NCBI GenBank assembly: GCA_036346395.1
Contig: CM070604.1
Span: 4,263,904 to 4,327,903 of the forward strand
Direction of reading: 5' to 3'
From: Hsuehochloa calcarea
Taxonomy: Eukaryota; Streptophyta; Magnoliopsida; Poales; Poaceae
DNA: 64,000 nt
Part shown: in pieces, positions 47,601 to 58,431 of the stretch
Layout of the letters: the number at the start of each line of letters is the position of its first letter
How positions within the stretch are numbered: the first letter of the stretch is position 1
Program-made: the position numbers and the translations under genes
The notes under the pieces: generated by a model
What the model saw: only the letters and a program-made list of their open reading frames with translations
Told to the model about the DNA's origin: nothing
Databases searched by the model: none

Positions 47601-50600
47601 TCAGGCAACACAAGTATTCTCTCTCTGTGTTCATCGCGTTTACTCGTATTCGCGTGAGTGTGTCCATGGGAGATCGCATGTGTTGGTAGCTTGAATCCAT
47701 CAATTGGTATCAGAGCTCCTAGGTTCATACCCCAGATCATGCCGCGTTCGTTGGAGAGTGTGACCGGCGACGAGGCGATGTCAAGAACGCCGGCGAGGGA
47801 GGGATTTGTGACCCTCCATTACCCCATGCTCACGGAGAGCAATTACGGGGTGTGGGCGGTGAAGATGAAAATCATCATGCGTGCGCAAGGAGTGTAGGCG
47901 GTAGTGGAGGGCAAAGAATTGGTCGATGAGAAGAAAGACCAGATGGCTCTCGCCGCCATAGTCCAAGCCGTGTCGGAGGCCGTTGTGATGGCCATATCCA
48001 AGAAGGAGACGGCAAAGGAGGCTTGGGACGCTCTCAAGGAGATGCGCGTCGGCGAAGATCGCGTCAAGAAGGCGCGCGCACAAACTCTCAAGGAGTTTGA
48101 GCGTATGTACATGGGGACTCGGAGACAATCAATGAGTTCTCCCTGAAGCTCACCACCACGGTCAACGAGATACGTGCTCTCGGTACCAAGGTGGAGGAGA
48201 GCGCTGTCGTGGAGAAGCTCCTACGCTCTGTCCCCGACAAATTCCTATCCATTGTCAGCACTATTGAGCAATGGGGCGATGTATCGGCTATGTCGGTGAT
48301 GGAGGCCATCGGACGCTTGAGGGCGTACGAGGAGAGCTTGAAGGGGCAGCGACGCGACAAGGAAGAAGAAGAGCACCTGCTCACGCGCGCCGAATGGGAG
48401 GCCAAAACCGCTGAAGAGAAGAGGAGCGGCGACGACTCCGACAGCGACACAAAGAAGAATGGTGGTCGTGGTCATGGTCAAGATGGCGACAAGAAGAAGC
48501 GCCGCGGTAAGTTCGACAAGTTGAAGATCCAATGCTTCAATTGTCGGGAGTTCGGCCATTTCGCGTCCGAGTGCGATGAGCCAAAGAAAGAACGGGCATA
48601 TTTCGCCGCAGTGGATGCGGATGACGAGCCAGCATTGCTCTAAAGCTCGTCGTGGAGGTGCTCAAATAATGCATGAAAAGATTAAAGGGGTGATTGTTGG
48701 AATTAATCTTGTCATTAGTATCTTTATATTTTGATTTGGCATGTATTTTAGTTGCATGAGTTATCTAGTCTTTGCATGTAGTAGTGCAGGTAGCTAGCAA
48801 TGCATGTGTCTGCCATCTTGCACGTAGCTACATGTTAGTTGGTGACGCTGGCATCACTGAGAAGGTGAGGAGATGGTGTTGGTCTGGCTTCACTGGAGAA
48901 TGGGTCGTGCGTGTGTTACGATATGTAGCGCACGATCTGGTCATATTGGCCTAGTAGTTTGCCGAGTCTTCGCTGGTGAGTGCGCTGGAGCAAGTCGTGT
49001 GCGTGGGTGCTGCATGGGATGATACATGCAAGTCCTAGTCTCACGTAGGGAGTTATTAGTTTGTTTAGTTTATGTGTGAGTATTGCTACATGGAAACGCA
49101 TTAAGTGCTAGTCATTCCAACATGCCATAAGAGTTGGTTTTGTATTGCACGATTCCTTTGGATCATGGCCTGTGTAGCCGCTTGGTAGTTGGGTAGTTGT
49201 TGAATAAAAGGAAAAGAAACAGGCAAGTCACAAGTGGTTCAGGCGACACAAGTATTCTCTCTCTGTGTTCATCGCGTTTACTCGTATTCGCGTGAGTGTG
49301 TCCATGGGAGATCACATGTGTTGGTAGCCTGAATCCATCAATATATTTGTGTAAACTTGATAGACAATTTCTGCCATTTCCATTTCAAACAGACAAGGCG
49401 CGGCCACATATTTGAGTCAAGGTGATGAATTGTACCTTGGCCATCACATATTTGAGTCAAGGTGATGAATTGTACCTTAACAGGGAGATTGTCATTGTAT
49501 GGATTGCGCAGATGATGAGTTTTCTGAAATGACAATTCACAAAGCTGCAACGCAAAAACTGTTGTAAATATAGACGTACAACGCTGATAGAAGACATAAT
49601 CATAAAAATTTTCCATGCAAAACAAAAGGCAGGAAGATAAATCAATAGTTAACCACCACTGCAATTAACAATTTGGTTCACAATTTAAACATATAAGCAA
49701 AATCTACATAATTCTTATGATTCAGTTCTTTAAAATCACAAAATATATTCCATCACTTTAAATGTGCTAACCCATCTTCAATTATATTGTGTTCAGTTGT
49801 GTTGTAAGAAACATAAGGCCTTTGTCATACATGCTAGCAAGAACTAAAGTTAATCACTGATCTTTATCTGCCAAATGAATGAATGACAGGTCCAAAATTT
49901 GCTAGACAAGATGACAGCACCCAATGGACTGACTCAATGACACCCCACTGAATTAATACAATAGGTTCGGCTTCTGAATTGATGACAGCACCCAATGGAC
50001 TGACTCAATGACACCCCACTGAATTAATACAATAGATTCGGCTTCTGAATAGATTGCCTGGACCTAAAGCATATCTTAATCACAATCTAAAGAGGCTCCA
50101 CATAAATATAAGAGTTTCTCTCAATATTCACATCTTCATAATCCCGTCTCCGCAATTTCAGATAAAGTATCCAGCAGATAATTAAGCACTAGTATTGTAT
50201 TTGTTAGCAGTACCAAGTACCAACTAACTGGATCGAAATTAAAACATGCAATATTTCCATGCGGCATGATGCGAATTCATAACCATATATTGTGCTTATC
50301 ATCTCTAAGGTCCTATGTTCCATAATCTGGAAAAGACCAAGCTACAATAAAAAAAGGTGACAAACAAACACAAGCACAGAATGGATAAGAAAACAGTGTA
50401 CCTTAAGCCACTGCATAGAGAAGTTCCGACCATAATGCGCCGTTCCATGAGCAGATTTCCAATTTCCACCACCAATGTAGCCACCAATCCTAGAAGTCAT
50501 CTTTGCACAGCCCTTGAAAAGCATAACATAATTAGAGATAAATAAGAGGCTGTTATTGCATGACTTCAATATAGCATTATCAATGATGAGTTCATAGATG

Positions 50601-53065
50601 AATAAAAACCATAGTCAGCATTCATAGAAAAGATGATACCTCCACTTTACCTGGAAATGACGAGTTCTATTGATTGAGAATATTAAAATAACATTCTCAG
50701 TGGATTCAAAAGCTTCATTAAGTTTAGCCTCATTACTCCTTTGAGTAGCCCAGATGCCCTGCTGAACTGATATTTCCAGATTCTCCCGATTGCAACTTTT
50801 AACAATGAAGTACCTGATTATTTAAATTTACCAACCCAGGACTCAATTAGACATCCCTATATTATCAGACACATATTACCATGAAACAATCAAACAGAAC
50901 TTCTAATAGAAGAAGCATTATGTCGTGGGTGATGACATTACCAAAATATGGGTGCATGATTATCCCTCAACTATAACAAAAGATTAGATAATAAATACTA
51001 AAATCATTCGTCCATAAGGATAGGTAGCAACAATTGAAAATTGATTGCAAACCAAATGGATCTTCTAATCTGTCTTTTATTAGGTATACTTTTGAATAAA
51101 AAATTGTGTAAATAGCACTGGTGGTTTTGCAATTATAATGCCATCATCACACAAAATGTCTAGCACATCATCTAGAGATAGAAAAAAAAACTTAAACTAC
51201 AATATAGGCGTATCAATACCTACAATACCGGGTCAAATTACGTAATAACTAATAAACTATAGTTTGTTCATAGAAAGCAATGAAAATTACTAAACAGGTA
51301 CAGATTTGAGTTAAAGTGTGTAAAGCGTACATTCAATATGTCAATTATCCTGTGAATTTGCTCCAGGAATTGCCAAGACACGTTCACTACCATGTATACA
51401 ACAAACTATGACTCCTAGATCAGACTATTTTTAAAATGAACCATTCATGCAATTTCCATGTGTTACTCAAATTTTCCATCATGAAATCCTTTTATACAAA
51501 GTTATAATTTAGCAGCCTGCAGCCATGTCGATTGATAGTCACAAGCTTCTTCTACTGAAGAGCTAAATATTGTGGAACCAATCTTGTGATAACTAGCTAC
51601 CACATAACCTAGCTTCATAACCCAGAAAAGAAAGAACAGTGCTAGCTAACAACTTATGTAAGTAGAAAAAAGATAATTACAACAATTTGCTATCAGTCAA
51701 TCTAGGATAATGCAAAACAATCTTGGACAAATAAGTACATCTTATTACCAAGTGCCAGAACAGATAACATAATGCGGCTGTTTTATGATATATGCTATCG
51801 TAACCAAGACTATGTATATCATTTTCACAGAGTATGCTAAAGGCTTTACAAGATTGACTAGAAACTCCACACACACCTAGATGGCCCTTGTGGAAGGGGT
51901 GTTGCAATTCTAGCGGCTTGATTAGGCAAGCCATTTGAAACACCTTGGACCTGATCGTTTGTATTTGGTTTCTGCTGCTGCTGCTGCTGCTGCTGCTGTG
52001 GTGGCTGTTGATTCATCGCTTGTGCTTGTTGTCCAGCAGTTGGTTGCACTGTCGCAGCAGTAGCATTTTCTGTCAAATTTTGGTTAGGCAAGCCTGAACC
52101 CTGTGGAGGTTGATGTCTCTCCCCCTGCTGACTATAATTATTGTTTTTATGCTGATTGTATTTGTTGAAAGAACGCAGCTGCAGAATCTTCTGGATAACT
52201 TCCTCAACAGGAGGCGGTGGCCCAGGTAGCTTGACATGTTTGTACCGGCAATTAGGACCATTAGGGCAAAATCCCATCTTGTACCTGCAAACCAGCATGA
52301 GATAACACACAGATGTCAGATAGGATGAACACCTTAATTTTTTTAAAAAATACAATAACAACACAAAACTACGCATAAACAGATCCTCAGCATCACGGTG
52401 CATTTTCATTAGCATCTAGCATCCTATGCTCTACAAGTTACATGGTCACTTATTTGCAACAAACTGTCATGTACATTGCATTCCCACGTCTTATCAGTAG
52501 CTTCTATCGGCAGCAATCGAAAACCATACCAAAGTCACTAATATACACCTAAATGAATCGAACTACAGGTTACCTATCGAAGACTAAGACTAATCCCGGG
52601 GATTATGATCGCACAGCTCCAAGAACTAGAGCCAAACCATCAACGGTGATAGAAATTACTTCCCGGCCAAATGCTAAATTTAACATGGGGATTCAGAGAG
52701 AATTGGCGATCTCACATGTTGCACTCCTTGATGTCGTCGTAGGAGTGCTTGTAGGCGCAGTCCGGCTCGCGACACTCGCCGAAGTCGCGGAAGAAGCGGC
52801 ACACCGGCATGCGGGCCTTGTCGAACTGGTGCAGGAACCCGCATGCATCCCCCTTCATGCACAGCCCCCGAAGCCAGTGCCGGCACACCGTCTGCCGGTA
52901 GCTCCCCCGCCCGCGGCCGCGGCCGCGCCCGTGCCCAGCCCCGTCCCCGCCGCCGCCGCCGCCCGCGCCAGCGTCGGCCGAGGACGGCGCGAGGCCCCCG
53001 GTCGCCGTGGCCGAGTCGAGGCCGCCCTCGAAGTCGAAGCTGAGTCCGCCATCGCCGTCCTCCAT
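44660..53065 (-). CDS. CPSF30: CPSF30 with YTH domain (C3H45-like), 7 exons
   Basis: Cleavage and polyadenylation specificity factor 30-kDa subunit, long form: nuclear RNA 3'-end processing factor and m6A reader. Exons (minus): 53065-52716, 52284-51877, 50813-50651, 50512-50402, 49544-49476, 46326-46240 and 45451-44660. GT/AG borders and frame agree; 1,980 nt, 659 aa. Three CCCH fingers at about 61-79 (CRHWLRGLCMKGDACGFLH), 89-107 and 115-133 bind RNA. A polyQ stretch lies near 212-222. YTH domain from about 254 (YFIVKSCNRENLEISVQQG) to about 390; Trp in GIWATQ and GGNWKSAHG are candidate m6A-cage residues. The last exon encodes an acidic tract (EEEEEESEEEEEEEN) and a Gly/Pro/Met-rich tail ending RRSRKR. 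In Arabidopsis a short form ends within the intron before the YTH exons; read-through here adds five residues, then a stop at 51,858. The 3.1-kb intron 5 contains a retrotransposon. Confidence 0.95.
45452..46239. other. CPSF30 intron 6
   Basis: 788 bp of AT-rich intron; nothing else is recognised in it. Confidence 0.8.
47057..47702 (+). repeat. Left LTR of the gag-only element
   Basis: Starts TGTTGGAATTAATC and ends GAATCCATCA. Nearly identical to 48,695-49,340. Confidence 0.9.
47705..47716 (+). promoter_or_regulatory. Primer-binding site (tRNA-iMet)
   Basis: TGGTATCAGAGC, complementary to the 3' end of initiator tRNA-Met, two bases after the left LTR. Typical of plant Ty1/copia elements. 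Confidence 0.9.
47739..48643 (+). pseudogene. Copia-type Gag, interrupted by a stop and a frameshift
   Basis: The ATG at 47,739 begins MPRSLESVTG. It continues through HYPMLTESNYGVWAVKMKII, the start of the UBN2-type copia gag domain. A TAG stop at about 47,895-47,897 interrupts it. The same frame resumes with DEKKDQMALAAIVQAVSEAV and AKEAWDALKEMRVG. A one-base shift occurs in a G run near 48,113. The second half has SVPDKFLSIVSTIEQW and a CCHC knuckle (CFNCREFGHFASEC) near 48,534-48,575. It ends with a normal stop at 48,641-48,643, only ~50 bp before the right LTR. This copy cannot make full-length Gag. Confidence 0.85.
48695..49340 (+). repeat. Right LTR of the gag-only element
   Basis: Follows AAAGGGGTGAT. 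Same length as the left LTR. Confidence 0.9.
49405..49479 (-). repeat. 40-bp tandem duplication copying the CPSF30 exon-5 donor
   Basis: A ~34-bp block (CACATATTTGAGTCAAGGTG followed by ATGAATTGTACCTT) occurs at 49,405-49,438 and 49,445-49,478. On the minus strand each copy contains AAG|GTACAATTCATC. The upstream copy (49,476/49,475) is the donor used in the annotated model; the second would add 40 nt. Confidence 0.9.
49910..50051. repeat. Tandem duplication, two 71-bp units, in CPSF30 intron 4
   Basis: Units 49,910-49,980 and 49,981-50,051 are identical except for GGTTCG versus GATTCG and the last base. Confidence 0.9.
50814..51876. other. CPSF30 intron 2
   Basis: About 1.06-kb AT-rich intron between the zinc-finger/polyQ exons and the first YTH exon. 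In Arabidopsis the corresponding intron contains the polyadenylation site of the short CPSF30. The minus strand has several AT-rich tracts, but I cannot pick one signal. Confidence 0.6.
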
Positions 53066-54049
53066 GGGGAGATTACAGGGTTATTTTCCCCTTTTCGAGA
53101 CTCGATGTTAGGGTTTGGGAAGTGGCAGTGGAACTTCTAGCACAGCACTATTCTCCACTATTATGTATCGGAATCGGAGCGTCCCTTCCAAGCCGTCCGA
53201 TCTAATCTATCGGATCTTATTAACAACGCAGTACTTCGTAGTTCGGTTTCTCAAGAATCTACATTTTGGCCGTATTAGTACCGCTTACAACACGAATTTA
53301 CAAAAATAGCAGTTGTAGTTGTGTAATTATAAAAATAGCACCCCAGGCTATACTGCCACCGTGCAGACAATAGATATGCCAATACATACCCAATTCCGCA
53401 GGGCTAACGTGCGGGCCACACAGCCACCATGCCATGTTCCACTGTTTAGTCGGCGACACTTGTTCTCCCTTTTCCTGGATATTGCTGTCCGTATAAATTT
53501 TTAAATAGAGCAAATTAGCTCAAAATTATTAAATTTTTTGTGAAATTATTAAATATAACGCACTTGCTTGTATAACTTTTTCAGATTTTTTTGAGCTATG
53601 AATTTTTCTCGCAAATTCATTTAAGTATATTGTTCGTAGGAATTTATAAATGTAGAAAATAAGCTCCAAAAATTATGAATTTTATTTTAAAGACTCCTTA
53701 CACATTGGATTTAATTGTGTAATTTGTTATACAATTTTATATGTATTCTGACATTATCGTAAAAAATGAAGGGTTTAGATATCAATATTTTAGATTTTAC
53801 GTTTCGAAAATTAGGGTTTCATGAATTCCCACACAAAGTACTTATAATGGAATAGGTTTAATCATATCTAACAGAATAAGGGTCTCGAATACTAGAGTTT
53901 GGGAATCACACAAAGTTCCAATGAATTCGAACACAAATGTAATACTTCTAACTATTCCGAAATGTCGTCAATTTTGTGTATGGAAAAAAGCTACATTGCA
54001 ACTCCATTAGAAATATCGAATCGCATAACACGAGGTACAATATGGCTCA

Positions 54050-54850
54050 CTCGTATGAGCCCCTGCTCATTGCTGCATGCGTCTGCGGTGCGTGTGTGGC
54101 CTTGTTTTACATCGAGCATGTCCCGTGGGATACGTCAGTCTGTCCGGAGAGCACGTGTCGAATCGGAGGGGGTACAGAGACCGTTGAGTATGTTGAGTGG
54201 ACGGAGGTGCACCAGTAAGCTAACTCATGTAAGCGTTGATGTCCCCTTCTGAGAAATGGCAAACTGGGGGCCACCTGCAATGAATTCCTGAACGACAGAT
54301 AGTATAAATCCACTCCTGAATTGCCCGCCCTAAGGTACAATGTCTGCAACTCTGGTCGTGCGAAGGAACTCTGGTCTTGGACGTACGGTGGGCCAACCAA
54401 CCCGGAGGAGCTCTGCCCTACGTACGCTCCAAACCTTGGCTATCATTGTCCAAACTTTAGCGCCCTGTACTGCTCCATGGTAGGAGTTGGGAGGCCCGTA
54501 TTGTCATCATCGGTGGACGTGAATTGGCTGTCACCCCCTACGTTCAATCGAAGGCTGCAAGACGGAGCGATGTTAGACAAAATAAACACTCTGGACGTAA
54601 ACTGAGAATCCGTACCTCCCGGATGTGCAGTGCAGATGACCGAAGGGGGTACTAGTCTGTGTACCGAACGCGGATGGCACAAGTGATGCATCCTAACAGA
54701 CCTACGGCAGGATAATGACATGACGTTAGCGGAACGTAAGACATAACCAAAAACCATAATGTAGATTTGTAAATAACTTACCTTCCCGCTGATCTAGCTT
54801 ACGGATGACCGATGAGAAGCGTTACGACGCCAGCCGGACTCGCTAGGTCG
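54050..54850. other. MULE 2 interior downstream of the PMD remnant
   Basis: Minus-strand open pieces (54,107-54,400 and 54,443-54,757) follow the PMD remnant and may be its variable C-terminal region. No domain is recognised in them. Confidence 0.35.
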
Positions 54851-56640
54851 TGATAACCTAGCGGGTGAGCACGGTCCCCCACCGGTGCCCGATGCGCAGG
54901 ATGTCATCCGTCGAACAACCGCGGCTCAAGTTCTTTATTATCTTCTTCGACTCCGCGAAGATGTACTTGAAAGTTTCAGCAGCCCCACTATTGTGTTTGG
55001 GCTGTGGATGGCGATCTCCAATGCGCTTGAGATGTGCCGCGCCTGCTCCAATTGAATTGACATACATAACAGGTTCAGTAACGAAGAGTACAAATATCAT
55101 ACATGAAACGACCAGAGGTTGTAAGTGTCTTAAGTTGTCATCACGCCATGTAGCGCTGTGACGTTCGAATGGGTGGCGGAGGCTCTCGTGGTTTGTCACC
55201 AGCTTTAGACGCTGTGGTGGAGGAAGGGTGAGTTTGGCGCGCGATCGTGGCACGTACCACTCTAGGTACTCACCGTACGTGCTAACATTTTACAGACGTT
55301 GCTCCTGCAAGACCTCCAAGTGTGTCATCTCCGTCCATGCTGCAGTCCACTCGTCCTGGACTGGTTGCTAGTCCACAGTCCCTTGGCCCGCCGTTGACTG
55401 CCTACATTTTCGGAAGAATTGACGTTAGAAAAGATGACATAAGAAGTGTAAAGATTACTCGGATGAAGTTTGACTCACAGATGTGCAGCTCGCGGTAGGA
55501 CCCTGCCATCCGCAGGGGGCATGACCTGATACAAACCAAATTGTCGTATTACGCGCTACAGCGCGTAAGGCTTCACCATATGTGCGAACACCAGATGACA
55601 GGTCATCGCCCGTAAATTGACATCCTGGATGCATTGCAGAGACAACCCGTGTGGCACTAACATCTACAAGAAATATAGAGTTCATGGAGCCTAGATGATG
55701 TTGTTGTCATGCAACGACTCAAACTCATTGTAGAACAATGAGTAGCACATCGCCGGTCTGTCCTTGGTCCAGCGTAGACGGGCAGCAATCCACCGTAAGC
55801 CCATAGTGGGCCCATCTATCGGGTCGTCGAACTCGCCGAATGGGTGCACCGCTCTCTCAAAGGCTGACGACCCAACAGTTGCAGGAGCACGTAGCAGATG
55901 GCCAGGTAGCGGTAGCAGTGGTGTCATGCCGCGAAGCGTCATACAACCCCTGGTATGTGGCGCAAAGGACGACTGATCCCCAGCTATACTGAGGCATCGG
56001 CCTAGCCTCCGCATCAACCAACAACTCGGTGACGCGGAGGAAGCTAGGGTAGCAAAAATTGTCTTATATGATTGGAAATAGGACCCAATCAAAGAGCTGA
56101 AGAAGGTAAGCAACAAGGTGTGTCCTAACGACATCGTTAGGTGCATCCTACGGGCATTGACTGGAATGCTTTAGGCAAGTCCGTGGGACGCTTCCTGCAT
56201 GCTCCGGGATAGCTAGGTCGAATCGAAGCTCCAGCCTAGCCTTCCGGTCCACCGACGGAAGGCCTGGAATAAGTACCTCACCTCGGATCGGGAGACCGGT
56301 CAAGAACGACATGTCCTGCAGAGTGATCGTCATCTCACCCCACCGAAGTGAAAGGTGTGTGTCACGGGCCTACACTTGTCAACAAGTGCTGACAGTAGAC
56401 TGGCATCTAGGGTGAACCGGTATCCAATGAAGACCAGCCTCGCAAGGGGCAACATGCCTGTATCCCGGAGGATTGGGACATACCGAGCGTCTAGCTCCCA
56501 GTAATCCCTCCCTAACCAAAGCAGCAGGGGCGGAGGGCCATCCACGTCATCGGTGATCCACAGCTTGCACCGGTGCTCCTCATCGTTGAAGTGTTCCAAA
56601 AGCGCTTGTAGAGAAATGGCTTGCAGCACATGGAATAGAC
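54850..56640 (-). pseudogene. Plant mobile domain (PMD/MAIN-like) gene, decayed
   Basis: The minus strand begins near 56,629 with MLQAISLQALLEHF. Then come LARLVFIGYRFTLDASLLSA and LVDKCRPVTHTFHFG, the typical PMD opening. A one-base shift leads into MTITLQDMSFLTGLPIRG, the hallmark of the domain. Other frames give QYSWGSVVL, then GPTMGLRWIAARLRW and SLFYNEFESLHDNNIIW. Nearer the end comes EYLEWYVPRSRAKLTLPPP. At least three frameshifts and some stops break it. PMD proteins (MAIN, MAIL1) act in silencing and genome stability; many copies travel in transposons, as here. Confidence 0.8.
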
Positions 56641-57510
56641 AGAATAAAGATTGATAATGACGATAGAATAATGCAAATAAAAAATTATGACGAAATGAAC
56701 ACTATAAATTAATGTACACTCATTTAGTAGTCTGAAATTAAATACGACTATTTAAACATGACTAAATTAATTAGGCATAACTGATTACCGAACCTATGTT
56801 GCATACTGATAATTAAAAAAACATGCACATATTGTTCCATAAATTCTATATGGTCATACACATACAATAGATGATATATTTAATGAATACATGTAACATT
56901 TTCACCGAACCGAATCTTTATTTTTTTTCTATTTGCAGTCATTATGAACTTCAACTAATTGTTTAAAAGTAATTAATTAAGAAAAATTAATTAATTACAA
57001 GTAATTATTTTGTAACTAATTAACGACGCCTGTATACATGAATATGTTAATCCATGTTCTTATTTTTCTATTTACAGTCATTATGAATACGTTAATCCAT
57101 GTTCTTTCCCTTTGTTAAATAAATATTAATTGTATACGTGTGTGTTGCTTGCATGATGCATTCATACATGAAAAACTAGCAACTACTTGCTTGCATGGCC
57201 AGCAGTGCATGCATCACATGACATTTTGTAAACTATGAATTATGGGTTCAGAACTAATTAATTACGTAACATTAATTTAACTATGATAATTCCAAAACGA
57301 CTTATTTAAGTACGTTTAGACAATGACAACTAACTACGTACAAAAATAATATTACCAACAGCGCAATTAATAAAGAATTTAGAAACAAAGACATAATTAC
57401 ATGCTAATGTGGCTGCAAATGGTAGTGCTTAATAAATTATATAAGTGCTTAATGACAGTGATAATTGAGAGAGAACGAGTGAGCGAGACTGTGAAACTTA
57501 CTCGCTCTCG
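56641..57510. repeat. AT-rich TTAATTA-type tract in MULE 2
   Basis: AT-rich with recurring AATTAATTA / ACTAATTAACG motifs, like 22,200-22,800 in MULE 1. It lies between the element's promoter and the PMD remnant. Confidence 0.5.
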
Positions 57511-57517
57511 CTCGCTC

Positions 57518-57524
57518 TTTATAG
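57518..57524 (-). promoter_or_regulatory. TATA box of the MULE 2 minus-strand transcript
   Basis: GCTATAAAGAGCG on the minus strand, followed by GAGCGAGAGCGAG repeats. It is placed like the TATAAATA box of MULE 1 and points toward the PMD remnant about 0.9 kb away. Confidence 0.5.
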
Positions 57525-57664
57525 CACTTGCGAGCTGAAAGAGAAAGCTCTCGCATGTATGAATGCATGCACATGCAAGAGACAATGAATAGACATGGGA
57601 GACAGAGATTAGATGGATGTAACGGGATAACGCGGCATATTTTTTAGTGCAAAAGCAGTGCAAT

Positions 57665-58431
57665 CAAGGTTCAAAAAGCGCTAGGTGCTAGGCAGACAGT
57701 AGCCGGGGCCTAGCGCCTGGGCGGACTAGGAGGCGCCTAGGCGATTACTAGGCGGTAGTGCAGAGCAGCCGACAACATGTTAGAAGCAGAAAACGTCAGC
57801 CGACAACAGATTAGAAGGCCGTATAAGATCCCAAAGCCAAGCTTTGTCCAGCCGTACATGCCAAAAAGGTGAACAGCGGCGTAGAAAATGTTGTGGCTGC
57901 ACATTCTCCAACCAGCCCCACGTCTCTCTGGTAAAAAAGGTGAACAACAGTGTAGAAAACGTTGTAGCTGCACATTCTCCAACCAGTCCCACGTCTCTCT
58001 GGTCCTCTCTCTCTCTCTACATGTCTTCCAAGAGAAGAAGCATACCTTCTAACTTGCTGTGCTAGTAGAGGCCATGCCGCATACAGAGCAAGATATCCCT
58101 TCCCCTCAGTTCTTCACACAAAGACTCGAAGACGTCCTTCCTTCTCCTTCTCCATCTCCAACTCTGCGAGTTGCAATGACAACGGCAGCAGCGAGCAAAG
58201 AACCTCGGCGACGGCGACGGTTAGGCTAGCCCGGTCCTATCTCTTCCTCATCCATCTCCCCTCTCCTCTCTAGTCGCCTCTCCCCTCATGTCGCCTTGCC
58301 TAGAGCCACCGCGTGCCGCCGAGGACCGACTTTGACCGCCTAGCTGGTCCAAGGTGACCCTCCCGCCTAGCCCGCTTGGGCAAAATCGCGGCGGCAGCAG
58401 TCAGCGTCCAGACCCGATTTGTGGAACCTTG
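57665..58431. mobile_element. hAT-like non-autonomous element nested in MULE 2
   Basis: 767 bp with termini CAAGGTTCAAAAA and (inverted) CAAGGTTCCACAA. Near-terminal GCGCTAGG.GC and CCGCCTAGC blocks are typical of this grass family. The flanking octamers AGTGCAAT and GGTTCAAT match at six of eight positions, consistent with an old 8-bp target duplication. No transposase. Confidence 0.7.
57863..58003. repeat. Tandem duplication of ~70 bp inside the hAT-like element
   Basis: Units 57,863-57,932 and 57,933-58,003 share AAAAAGGTGAACA and GCTGCACATTCTCCAACCAG, differing at about seven bases. Confidence 0.85.

Larger units (their letters stand above)
47057..49340 (+). mobile_element. Gag-only LTR retrotransposon (TR-GAG type) in CPSF30 intron 5
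   Basis: Two 646-bp direct LTRs (47,057-47,702 and 48,695-49,340) bracket only ~990 bp. A primer-binding site TGGTATCAGAGC (tRNA-iMet) sits at 47,705-47,716; a gag-like frame follows; a polypurine AAAGGGG lies at 48,684-48,690. There is no protease, integrase or reverse transcriptase. By eye the LTRs differ at about a dozen positions (near 98% identity). TATTT occurs directly before the left LTR and 3 bp past the right LTR (49,344-49,348), a possible duplicated target. It lies antisense to CPSF30. Confidence 0.9.

Noticed and set aside
52553..53140. 195-codon plus frame opposite CPSF30 exon 1
   Set aside because: Antisense shadow of the zinc-finger exon.
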